This document shows positions 44,876-52,332 of a DNA stretch of 64,000 nucleotides, in pieces (within the stretch, counting starts at the first letter, position 1; each line of letters begins with the position of its first letter). Source of the stretch: Streptomyces sp. NBC_00820 (GTDB taxonomy: Bacteria > Actinomycetota > Actinomycetes > Streptomycetales > Streptomycetaceae); the NCBI RefSeq assembly GCF_036347055.1, contig NZ_CP108882.1:4878501-4942500 (forward strand), written 5' to 3'. The translations under genes and the position numbers were made by a program. The notes beneath the pieces are model-generated. The model made no database searches and was not told where the DNA came from. It was given only the letters and a program-made list of their open reading frames with translations.

Positions 44876-45973
44876 TCACGCCACCCGCGTCGCCCCCGCG
44901 AACGGCATCTGGTCGATCGGGGCGACGCGCACCGGGGCCGAGGGGTTCGGGGCGTGGATCATCTGGCCGTTGCCGACGTAGATGCCCACGTGACTGATGC
45001 CGGAGTAGAAGAACACCAGGTCACCGGGTTGGAGTTGGGAGCGGGAGACGCGTCGGCCGGCGTTGATCTGCGCGTAGGTGGTGCGGGGCAGGGAGACGCC
45101 GGCGGAGCGGTAGGCGGCCTGGATCAGGCCGGAGCAGTCGAAGGCGTTGGGGCCGGTCGCGCCCCAGACGTAGGGGCTGCCGAGCTTCTGGTAGGCGTAG
45201 GCGACGGCTGCCGCGGCCCGAGAGCCGGGCGCCTCCGCTCCGGAACCGTGCGCCGCGGCGGATCCGCCCTGCCGCAGGGGCAGCCGGACGTCCACGGCCG
45301 AGCGGGAGGCGTGGTCCGGCATCGTGTCGTCGCCCGTGACCTCGACGCGTTCTCGCGGGGTGAGCCGGTCCAGCAGTTCGCGCGCCTCGTCCAGCTTCGT
45401 GGTGACGGCCTTCTTCTGCCGCCGCAGCTCGGTCTGCCGCGACCGCAGCGATGTCAGTTCGACGCGGGCGGCACCGCGTAGCTGCTCGATCTCCCGCAGC
45501 TGCAGGCGTACCTGGCTGACGGTGCCGGCCTGCCGTTCGCCGACCCGTTCCGCGAACGCGGCGCCGTCCAGGTAGCGGTCGGGGTCGCGGGACAGCGCGA
45601 GCTGCCAGGCGGGGGAGAAGGCGCCGTCGCGGTACTGGGCCGCCGCGTACGAACCCAGGGCCTCCCGGGCGGCGTTGAGCTTCACCTGTTTGCGGGCGGT
45701 CTGGTCGTGCAGCGAGTTCACCCGCCGCTGGGCGTCGTTCGCCTTCTCCTTCGCCCCGTTGTACTTCTGCGTGGCCGTCTCCGCCTCCTGGTAGAGCTTG
45801 TCGACCTTGGCCTTCACCTGTGCCGGGGTCAGTCGCGGCGCGGCGTGTCCCGTGCCGTCGAAGGCCGTCGCGGTGGCCGCGCCCGCGAGGGCGAGGGTGG
45901 CGGCCGTGCGCGCCGTGTTGCCGCTGAGCGAGCGCTGTCGGGACTTTCGGTGCGCTGCCACCTGGACAGTCAC
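44876..45973 (-). CDS. Secreted NlpC/P60 cell-wall hydrolase
   Basis: 365 residues: signal peptide (TARTAATLALAGAATATAFDG), a long coiled-coil region (about 50-215; LTPAQVKAKVDKLYQEAETATQKYN onward), and a C-terminal NlpC/P60 domain. The catalytic Cys280 is in NAFDCSGLIQAAY, with His in ISHVGIYVG and a second His in QMIHAPNP. It should cut the D-Glu-gamma-meso/LL-DAP bond of peptidoglycan stem peptides, like RipA-type enzymes. The start is GTG 45973 with GGAAGG close upstream. A strong 16-bp hairpin lies in its leader. Confidence 0.92.
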   Translation of the reverse strand: MTVQVAAHRKSRQRSLSGNTARTAATLALAGAATATAFDGTGHAAPRLTPAQVKAKVDKLYQEAETATQKYNGAKEKANDAQRRVNSLHDQTARKQVKLNAAREALGSYAAAQYRDGAFSPAWQLALSRDPDRYLDGAAFAERVGERQAGTVSQVRLQLREIEQLRGAARVELTSLRSRQTELRRQKKAVTTKLDEARELLDRLTPRERVEVTGDDTMPDHASRSAVDVRLPLRQGGSAAAHGSGAEAPGSRAAAAVAYAYQKLGSPYVWGATGPNAFDCSGLIQAAYRSAGVSLPRTTYAQINAGRRVSRSQLQPGDLVFFYSGISHVGIYVGNGQMIHAPNPSAPVRVAPIDQMPFAGATRVA

Positions 45974-46030
45974 GTCCTTCCGTGGGACTCGTCCGGCCGA
46001 GGACGCGGACGACCGGGGGGCGGTCCGTGC

Positions 46031-46073
46031 GTCCGGCGGCGGCCCGCACAGGGGGAACGGGCCGCCGCCGGAC
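46031..46073 (-). promoter_or_regulatory. Leader hairpin upstream of the NlpC/P60 gene
   Basis: A perfect 16-bp G/C stem (46031-46046 with 46058-46073) with an 11-base loop, 57 bases before the start codon. It could act as an attenuator, RNA stability element or processing site. No T-run follows, so ordinary termination is less likely. Confidence 0.55.
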
Positions 46074-46400
46074 CTTCTCGGCGGGGGTGGCCGACTGCCG
46101 CCCCTGGGCGGGCGGCGGTGGGGAGCCGGTCACCTGGGGGAGGACGCTAGGCCCGACTGTGACGGGTCGGTAACGCGGTGTACGGAACTGGTTCCGACGA
46201 GTCGGGGTGTGACCGTATGTGAGCGGATTGGCCGGCCGGAGCCGTCGCCTTCACGCAGCGTGGTGATCGATGCGGGGAATGCGGGGACGAGGAAGGCGCG
46301 GGGTGCTATGGGACGCATATATGCAAGATCCAGCGGCGCCGGTGCCGATGTGCCGGTGCCGATGCCGGGGCCGGTGACGGACGGGGCGCGCTTCTCTGAC

Positions 46401-46406
46401 TAGGCT
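46401..46406 (+). promoter_or_regulatory. -10 element, probable leaderless transcript
   Basis: TAGGCT, eight bases before the ATG at 46415, which has no ribosome site. This spacing places the transcript start at or next to the start codon. Confidence 0.45.
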
Positions 46407-46414
46407 CCGGACTC

Positions 46415-46768
46415 ATGGACGTACTCATCCATCTCTTCGTCGGCCTGCACATCATCGGCATCGCGGCGCTGCTCGGCGGTTTCCTCACCCAGATGAAGGC
46501 GATGGGCCGCGGTACGGCCCGCTTCGTCCCGGGAATGCTGCACGGCGCCTTCACCATGCTGGTCACGGGCGTGATCCTGGTCGGCCTCAACGAGGCCGAC
46601 GGCCACCACGTCAACTCCGTCAAGATCGGCGTGAAGCTGGCCCTGCTGATCGTGATCCTCGGCCTGGTCTATGTGAAGCGCGACGAGGAACAGGTCGACA
46701 AGCGCCTCTTCGGGCTGGTCGGCGCGCTGACCATGGCGAACATCTTCATCGCCGTGCTGTGGACGTGA
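46415..46768 (+). CDS. Small four-helix membrane protein
   Basis: 117 residues, four predicted transmembrane helices (LIHLFVGLHIIGIAALLGGFL; MLHGAFTMLVTGVILVGL; IGVKLALLIVILGLVYV; LFGLVGALTMANIFIAVLW). Conserved-looking histidines lie in helix 1, after helix 2 and in NEADGHHVNS. Conserved small actinobacterial protein of unknown function. Its 3' end overlaps the convergent TehA-like gene by 23 bp. Confidence 0.8.
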   Translation: MDVLIHLFVGLHIIGIAALLGGFLTQMKAMGRGTARFVPGMLHGAFTMLVTGVILVGLNEADGHHVNSVKIGVKLALLIVILGLVYVKRDEEQVDKRLFGLVGALTMANIFIAVLWT

Positions 46769-47750
46769 CGCCCGGCGCCTTTCTCCCGTCCCGGCCGGCC
46801 CGGGCGCGCGCCGTGAGCACCGCGCCCGCGGCGGCGGCCAGCCACGCCGCCACCGAGATCCACACCAGCACCCGCCCCGGCACCGTCAGCCATGCGAAAC
46901 CCAGGGCGGCCGCGACCGACAGCGTCGCCGCCGCCGTCGTCCCCATCGGGAACACCGTCGCCCACCGCCGTACGTCGTAACCCGGCCGCGGCCGGGCCAG
47001 CTCGGCCGCCAGCAGGACGACGTAGCAGGCCAGATCCAGTACGAGCAGTACGACCGTCGCGTCGTGCAGGACGCCGCGGTCGTCGTCGTTCCACAGGTAC
47101 AGCCGTGTGCTGTCGGCGGAGAGCAGTTCGGCCCCGGCCAGGGCCGAGACGGACAGCGTCCCGCCCGCGATCCAGTGGTCCCCGCAGCCCCTGACCACCT
47201 GCCACGGATCGAACCGCGCCAGCGCGCGGACGTAGAGCAGCAGCCCCAGCCAGAACAGCACCAGTGCCACGTGCGCGAGCCACGCCACCGTCTCGGCCGC
47301 GGCCAGCGTCGCCGCCTGCACCGCGAGCGCCTGCGTGGCCACGCAGCCCAGGAACACCGTCCCCGGCATGCGCTGCCCCCGGTGCCGTACGGCCGGCAGG
47401 AGCAGCACCGGCCAGAGGAGCGCGGCCAGTGCCAGCAGCGCCTCGGCCACCGTCGGCCGGCCGAGCAGCGAGATCCGGGTGCCGATCACCGCCGTGGCCG
47501 CGACGGCGGTGATCGCGACCGGACTCTCCGCCTCAGCGATCCACCGCCGGCGCTGCCCGACGAGCCGCACGACGAAGTCGGCGCCCAGCGCCGACCAGGC
47601 GGCACAGGCCAGCCCCAGGGCCACCAGGGACACCACCTCGGCACCCGCCAGATGGAGCCCGACCGACACGATGGCGGTCGCCATGACGGCAGCCCCCGCC
47701 GCGGGCGAACGCCCCGCCCACCACACGCACAGATCTGAGATGCCGGGCAT
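46746..47750 (-). CDS. TehA/SLAC1-like (TDT family) membrane protein
   Basis: 334 residues with about ten transmembrane helices. The family-like segment WATVFPMGTTAAATLSVA near the C-terminus and the phenylalanine-bearing LARFDPWQV loop suggest the tellurite-resistance/dicarboxylate transporter (SLAC1) fold, which conducts anions. Overall similarity is loose, so the transport role is inferred. It is encoded between two cell-wall hydrolase genes, 93 bp upstream of the stop of the second one. Confidence 0.65.
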   Translation of the reverse strand: MPGISDLCVWWAGRSPAAGAAVMATAIVSVGLHLAGAEVVSLVALGLACAAWSALGADFVVRLVGQRRRWIAEAESPVAITAVAATAVIGTRISLLGRPTVAEALLALAALLWPVLLLPAVRHRGQRMPGTVFLGCVATQALAVQAATLAAAETVAWLAHVALVLFWLGLLLYVRALARFDPWQVVRGCGDHWIAGGTLSVSALAGAELLSADSTRLYLWNDDDRGVLHDATVVLLVLDLACYVVLLAAELARPRPGYDVRRWATVFPMGTTAAATLSVAAALGFAWLTVPGRVLVWISVAAWLAAAAGAVLTARARAGRDGRKAPGVTSTARR

Positions 47751-47843
47751 ACGGCCGATGCTAGGAAGTCACCCGGTCCGGAGGCGGAGGGCACGCGCGC
47801 GTGGGGCGCGAGAAAGACGCGTCGCGGTGGGGGAGCGCTGCCG

Positions 47844-49178
47844 TCAGGCCGGTCGTACGACGCTGTGGACGACCGTGCCGGCATCGGGCTGGACCGGGTC
47901 CTCGCGGACGTACTCACCCGGGCGGGGAGCGTGGACCATCACTCCGTCACCCAGATAGAGGCCGACGTGGCTGCCGTCGTCGTGGAGGAAGACCAGGTCA
48001 CCCGGACGGGCGTCGGCGACGGGGACCGGGGTGCCCGCGCGGGCCTGCTCGTGGATGCCGCGCGGGATGGTGACACCCGCGGCCTTCCAGGCGGCCTGGG
48101 TGAGGCCGGAGCAGTCGTACGAGCCGGGGCCGCTGGCACCCCAGACGTACGGCTTGCCGATCTGGGCGCGCGCGAACGCGATCGCCTTCTCCGCCTTGGC
48201 GGACGCGGACGTCGGGGCGGAGAGCGGGGTGGGCGGCAGGGGTGAGGTCGGGGTGGACGGCTGGGTGCCGTCCTGCCAGGCGGCGGTTCCCGTCGGCCCG
48301 GTCGGGGCCGTGAATCCGGTCAGCAGCCCGCGCGCGGAGGCGAGTTTCCGCTGGACTGCGGTCTTGGCGACGCTCGGGTCGTACGGCTGCCGGGCCGGCG
48401 CCTCCGCGCTCGGGGCGGCGTGCGGGCCGTCGACGGCCTGCCGGACGTGGGGAGTGCTCTGCGGGTGCGGCGCGTGCGGCGCGTGCTGTGCGTGAAGGTC
48501 GTGCCTCGCGTGAGGCTCGTGTCGCGCGTGAGGCTCGTGCGGACCGTGGGGCGCGTGCGGGTCCTGCGGCGACCGCGCCGGCGTACCGAGGCCGCGGCCG
48601 TCTCCCGGACCACGCGCCGTCTCGGGGCCGCGGGCGTCCGGTGGGGTCGGCGGTGTCCCGGAGTTCCCGGCCGCCCACCGGGTCCGCGGCGGCTCCGGGT
48701 CCCCGGTGCTCCCCGCGGACCGCGCCGCCCCGGCGTCCCTCGCGTTCTGCTGCCGCTGCCGCACGTTCGAGGCCAGCCGGTCCATCACGCGGCTCTGGTG
48801 GAAGTAGTCCTGGGGACGGTCCTGCGGGCTCTCCTCGGACGCGGCCCTCTCGTGCGAGGTGTCGGACCGGCCGCGCTGCCCTGCGCTCCGCTCCCACCCC
48901 CCACGCTCCTGGCCGCCCCGTTCCTGGCCACCACGCTCCCGTCCGCCACGCTCCCTGACGGCTTCCTGGCGTTCGGCCGCCGACTCCGCCTCGCGGTAGA
49001 AGTCGTCGATCTTCTTCTCGATCTCCTCCACGCTCGGCCCGCCGCCGTCCGCGGCGTGGGCGGGCTCGGCCGTCTGGGACAGGACGGCCACGGAGGTGAG
49101 GGCCGCGGTGGCGAGGGCGGGGGCACGGAACCCGGTTCCGTTCGTCCCCGAGGGGTGCGGCTTGCGGTGCGACGCCAA
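47844..49178 (-). CDS. Secreted NlpC/P60 hydrolase with His-rich linker, under riboswitch
   Basis: 444 residues: signal peptide (ALATAALTSVAVLSQTAEPAHA), a helix with RERGGQERGG repeats, a His/Pro-rich linker (repeated HAPH/HARH/HEPH units around residues 215-250), then a C-terminal NlpC/P60 domain with Cys356 in YDCSGLTQAAW and His in DGSHVGLYLG and VMVHAPRP. It should cleave peptidoglycan stem peptides. The start is a TTG at 49178, with AAGGAG nine bases upstream inside the 3' end of a c-di-AMP riboswitch. The His-rich linker could bind zinc or wall polymers; that is inference. Confidence 0.92.
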   Translation of the reverse strand: MASHRKPHPSGTNGTGFRAPALATAALTSVAVLSQTAEPAHAADGGGPSVEEIEKKIDDFYREAESAAERQEAVRERGGRERGGQERGGQERGGWERSAGQRGRSDTSHERAASEESPQDRPQDYFHQSRVMDRLASNVRQRQQNARDAGAARSAGSTGDPEPPRTRWAAGNSGTPPTPPDARGPETARGPGDGRGLGTPARSPQDPHAPHGPHEPHARHEPHARHDLHAQHAPHAPHPQSTPHVRQAVDGPHAAPSAEAPARQPYDPSVAKTAVQRKLASARGLLTGFTAPTGPTGTAAWQDGTQPSTPTSPLPPTPLSAPTSASAKAEKAIAFARAQIGKPYVWGASGPGSYDCSGLTQAAWKAAGVTIPRGIHEQARAGTPVPVADARPGDLVFLHDDGSHVGLYLGDGVMVHAPRPGEYVREDPVQPDAGTVVHSVVRPA

Positions 49179-49185
49179 GGGAGGC

Positions 49186-49335
49186 GACTCCTTCCAACAT
49201 GCCGCCTACCGGGTTAGCTGTCGGGTTCGGGCGGGTGGTTCGGAAGGTTTGCCCTACGGCCTTGTCCCAGCGGGATGTGGGCCGATTCACCCCAGATCGG
49301 TGTGGGTCCCCGGCTCCGGCTGCCCTGCGCGGGCG
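49186..49335 (-). promoter_or_regulatory. Cyclic di-AMP riboswitch (ydaO/yuaA class)
   Basis: Read on the minus strand, the leader contains the class hallmarks in order: GCCGGAGCCGGGGACCC, GGGGTGAATC, GCTGGGACAAGG, then CCCGACAGCTAACCCGGTAGG and a terminal GGAAGGAG. In actinobacteria this aptamer precedes cell-wall hydrolase genes (rpf, NlpC/P60), and c-di-AMP binding lowers expression. Here GGAAGGAG also serves as the ribosome site for the TTG start, so control could be at translation as well as transcription. Confidence 0.9.
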
Positions 49336-49620
49336 TACCGGACTCGGCGGAGGCCGCGCGGCCCGGCGACGTTCGCCGGAAGGGGTCGTGCGGCCTGCTC
49401 GCAACTTAACCAACTCGTGTGTCTCGTGTGAAGGTTGGTGTGCCATATGTCCGATACGTTTTCGTGACCTGAGGGTGAGATCACGCTGTCGTGACCGGGT
49501 GGCTTCGCAGGGTGAGGGGCGAGCTGGCCCGTGTCGCGCGGTGATCAACTCTCCGCGAAACCGGCCATGTTCCCGAGGTGGCGACCGGTTGTCGGTGCGG
49601 CGCCCTAGACTCGTAGAGCG
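49336..49620. other. Divergent promoter region, riboswitch/pcrA
   Basis: Together with the riboswitch this makes the 442-bp gap between the NlpC/P60 and pcrA starts. It is AT-richer around 49400-49470. No additional gene was seen. Confidence 0.5.
49606..49611 (+). promoter_or_regulatory. -10 element of pcrA
   Basis: TAGACT, nine bases before the pcrA ATG, which lacks a clear ribosome site; a leaderless or near-leaderless message is likely. Confidence 0.45.
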
Positions 49621-52110
49621 ATGAGCAGCCTCTTTGACGACAGCTTCCTGGCGGACCTCCAGGCCCCTCGCGGGCGCGAGGAGGAGCCCCCGCCGCCGCC
49701 CGAGGACGATCACGCTCCGGAGTCGCTTCCGGACGATCTGTTCGGCGGGAAGTTCGACGTGCCGCCGGACCGGGACGCCCACTACCGCGACGGCGCCCCG
49801 CGCCCCGCGCTCGACGCGGCCGCCCTCCTGGAGGGGCTGAACGAGAACCAGCGTGCCGCGGTCGTGCACGCCGGCTCCCCGCTGCTCATCGTCGCCGGTG
49901 CCGGGTCGGGCAAGACCCGTGTCCTCACCCACCGCATCGCCCACCTGCTGGGCGAACGGCATGTGCACCCGGGCCAGATCCTCGCGATCACCTTCACCAA
50001 CAAGGCCGCGGGCGAGATGAAGGAGCGCGTCGAGCAGCTCGTCGGCCCGCGCGCGAACGCCATGTGGGTCATGACCTTCCACAGCGCGTGCGTGCGCATC
50101 CTGCGGCGCGAGTCGAAGCGGCTCGGCTTCACCTCGTCCTTCTCGATCTACGACGCGGCCGACAGCAAGCGCCTGATGTCCTTGGTCTGCCGCGACCTGG
50201 AGCTCGACCCCAAGCGCTTCCCGCCCAAGGCCTTCAGCGCCAAGATCAGCAACCTGAAGAACGAGCTGATCGACGAGGAGGACTTCGCCGCCCAGGCCGC
50301 CGACGGCTTCGAGAAGACCCTCGCCCAGGCCTACGCGCTCTACCAGTCGCGCCTGCGCGAGGCCAACGCGCTCGACTTCGACGACCTGATCATGACGACG
50401 GTCAACCTGCTGCGCGCCTTCCCGGACGTCGCCGAGCACTACCGCCGCCGCTTCCGCCACGTCCTGGTGGACGAGTACCAGGACACCAACCACGCCCAGT
50501 ACGCCCTCGTGCGCGAGCTGGTCGGCAACGGCGAGCGCGCCGCCGAGGACCTCGGCGCACCGTCCGGCGAGGCCGACCTTCCGCCCGCCGAACTCTGCGT
50601 CGTGGGTGACGCGGACCAGTCGATCTACGCCTTCCGCGGCGCGACCATCCGCAACATCCTCCAGTTCGAGGAGGACTACCCGAACGCGAAGACGATCCTG
50701 CTGGAGCAGAACTACCGCTCCACGCAGACCATCCTCACCGCCGCCAACGCGGTCATCGAGCGCAACGAGTCCCGCCGCCCGAAGAACCTGTGGACCAACG
50801 CCGGCCAGGGCGCGGGGATCGTCGGCTACGTCGCCGACACCGAGCACGACGAGGCCCAGTTCGTGGCCGACGAGATAGACCGTCTCACGGACGCGGGCGA
50901 CGCCAAGGCCGGGGACGTCGCGGTCTTCTACCGCACCAACGCCCAGTCCCGTGTCTTCGAAGAGGTCTTCATCCGCGTCGGCCTGCCGTACAAGGTCGTC
51001 GGCGGTGTCCGCTTCTACGAGCGCAAGGAGGTCCGGGACGTCCTGGCCTACCTGCGCGTCCTCGCCAACCCCGAGGACTCGGTGCCGCTGCGCCGCATCC
51101 TCAACGTCCCCAAGCGGGGCATCGGCGACCGCGCCGAGGCGATGATCGACGCCCTCTCGCAGCGCGAGAAGATCAGCTTCCCGCAGGCGCTGAAGCGCGT
51201 CGACGAGGCGTACGGCATGGCAGCGCGCTCCACCAACGCGGTCAAGCGGTTCAACACGCTGATGGAGGACCTGCGCACGATCGTGGAGTCCGGCGCCGGA
51301 CCGGCCACCGTCCTGGAGGCCGTCCTCGAACGCACCGGGTACCTGGCCGAGTTGCAGGCGTCCACCGATCCGCAGGACGAGACCCGCGTCGAGAACCTCC
51401 AGGAGCTGGCCGCCGTGGCCCTGGAGTTCGAGCAGGAGCGCGAGGAGGAGGAACAGGGCACGCTGGCCGACTTCCTGGAGAAGGTCGCCCTGGTCGCCGA
51501 CTCCGACCAGATCCCGGACGAGGAGGACGGCAACGGCGTCATCACGCTGATGACCCTGCACACCGCCAAGGGCCTGGAGTTCCCGGTCGTGTTCCTGACC
51601 GGCATGGAGGACGGCGTCTTCCCGCACATGCGCTCCCTCGGCCAGACCAAGGAGCTGGAGGAGGAGCGTCGCCTGGCGTACGTCGGCATCACGCGCGCGC
51701 GTGAGCGGCTCTACCTCACGCGGTCGGCGCTGCGCAGCGCCTGGGGCCAGCCGTCGTACAACCCGCCCTCCCGTTTCCTGGAGGAGATCCCGGTATCCCA
51801 TCTGGAGTGGAAGCGGACGGGAGCGATCGCGCCCAAGTCCTCCGGGCCGACCTCCGGGATCGCGGCCTCGCTCTCCTCGTCCCGCTCCCGCTCGTCGGCG
51901 GCCGGCGCGTCCGGGTTCGCCACGCGGCGGACCTCCGAGAAGCCGGTGGCCTCCCTGGCCATCGGCGACCGGGTCACCCACGACCAGTTCGGGCTCGGCA
52001 CCGTCGTCGCGGTCGCGGGCGTGGAGGACAAGGCGCAGGCGACGATCGACTTCGGTGACGGCAAGCTGAAGCGGCTGCTGCTGCGGTACGCGCCGGTGGA
52101 GAAGCTCTAG
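49621..52110 (+). CDS. pcrA: ATP-dependent DNA helicase PcrA/UvrD1
   Basis: 829 residues, a superfamily 1A 3'-5' helicase. An acidic 70-residue start precedes LNENQRAAVVHAGSPLLIVAGAGSGKT (Q-motif and Walker A), AITFTNKAAGEM (Ia), LVDEYQDTN (II), VVGDADQSIYAFRGA (III), LEQNYRST (IV), MTLHTAKGLEFPVVF (V) and YVGITRARERL (VI). The C-terminal Tudor-like domain (SLAIGDRVTHDQFGLGTVVAV) binds RNA polymerase in PcrA orthologues. It acts in nucleotide excision repair and in clearing stalled polymerases and recombinase filaments. Its TAG stop lies inside the terminus of a 168-bp inverted-repeat element. Confidence 0.97.
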   Translation: MSSLFDDSFLADLQAPRGREEEPPPPPEDDHAPESLPDDLFGGKFDVPPDRDAHYRDGAPRPALDAAALLEGLNENQRAAVVHAGSPLLIVAGAGSGKTRVLTHRIAHLLGERHVHPGQILAITFTNKAAGEMKERVEQLVGPRANAMWVMTFHSACVRILRRESKRLGFTSSFSIYDAADSKRLMSLVCRDLELDPKRFPPKAFSAKISNLKNELIDEEDFAAQAADGFEKTLAQAYALYQSRLREANALDFDDLIMTTVNLLRAFPDVAEHYRRRFRHVLVDEYQDTNHAQYALVRELVGNGERAAEDLGAPSGEADLPPAELCVVGDADQSIYAFRGATIRNILQFEEDYPNAKTILLEQNYRSTQTILTAANAVIERNESRRPKNLWTNAGQGAGIVGYVADTEHDEAQFVADEIDRLTDAGDAKAGDVAVFYRTNAQSRVFEEVFIRVGLPYKVVGGVRFYERKEVRDVLAYLRVLANPEDSVPLRRILNVPKRGIGDRAEAMIDALSQREKISFPQALKRVDEAYGMAARSTNAVKRFNTLMEDLRTIVESGAGPATVLEAVLERTGYLAELQASTDPQDETRVENLQELAAVALEFEQEREEEEQGTLADFLEKVALVADSDQIPDEEDGNGVITLMTLHTAKGLEFPVVFLTGMEDGVFPHMRSLGQTKELEEERRLAYVGITRARERLYLTRSALRSAWGQPSYNPPSRFLEEIPVSHLEWKRTGAIAPKSSGPTSGIAASLSSSRSRSSAAGASGFATRRTSEKPVASLAIGDRVTHDQFGLGTVVAVAGVEDKAQATIDFGDGKLKRLLLRYAPVEKL

Positions 52111-52274
52111 GGGGTGTCGTTTGGATCAGCTCGGGTCCGCGGCGTCCGGCACGGCACCTCGCCGCGTTGTCGGGTCGGCCGAGTACGTCCGGTACGCGGC
52201 AGATCCTCCGCCTTGCGAGGCACCGCACCGGACGCCGCGGCCTGATCCGGCCTGATCCAAACGACACCCCCTAG
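52107..52274. mobile_element. MITE-like palindromic element at the pcrA stop codon
   Basis: 168 bp, with perfect 22-bp terminal inverted repeats (52107-52128 and 52253-52274), both ending in CTAG, and inner arms that also pair (gcggcgtccgg with ccggacgccgc). It has no coding capacity. I recognise the type from many Streptomyces intergenic regions. The left CTAG supplies the TAG stop of pcrA. Confidence 0.85.
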
Positions 52275-52292
52275 CCGGAACTGCGACGGAAG

Positions 52293-52319
52293 CGAGCCCC
52301 GCCGGTCCGGCGGGGCTCG
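52293..52319. terminator. Bidirectional terminator between pcrA and the M23 gene
   Basis: A perfect 12-bp stem (cgagccccgccg / cggcggggctcg) with a 3-base loop, 13 bp from the M23 stop. Confidence 0.8.
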
Positions 52320-52332
52320 TGTCGTCAGGGGA

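Larger units (their letters stand above)
45974..46414. other. Intergenic region with NlpC/P60 leader
   Basis: 441 bp. It holds the leader hairpin at 46031-46073 and, on the minus strand, a possible promoter (TTACCG, 18 bp, TAGCGT) near 46143-46172. It does not contain the c-di-AMP aptamer found upstream of the other NlpC/P60 gene. A degenerate ggtgccgatg repeat runs through 46340-46375. No further gene seen. Confidence 0.5.

Noticed and set aside
47998..51981. 1,327-codon open frame on the minus strand opposite pcrA
   Set aside because: pcrA has all helicase motifs on the plus strand. The antisense frame is open only because of G/C-rich third positions and is Gly/Arg/Leu-repetitive without any motif. 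The true 3' part is the NlpC/P60 gene in another frame.
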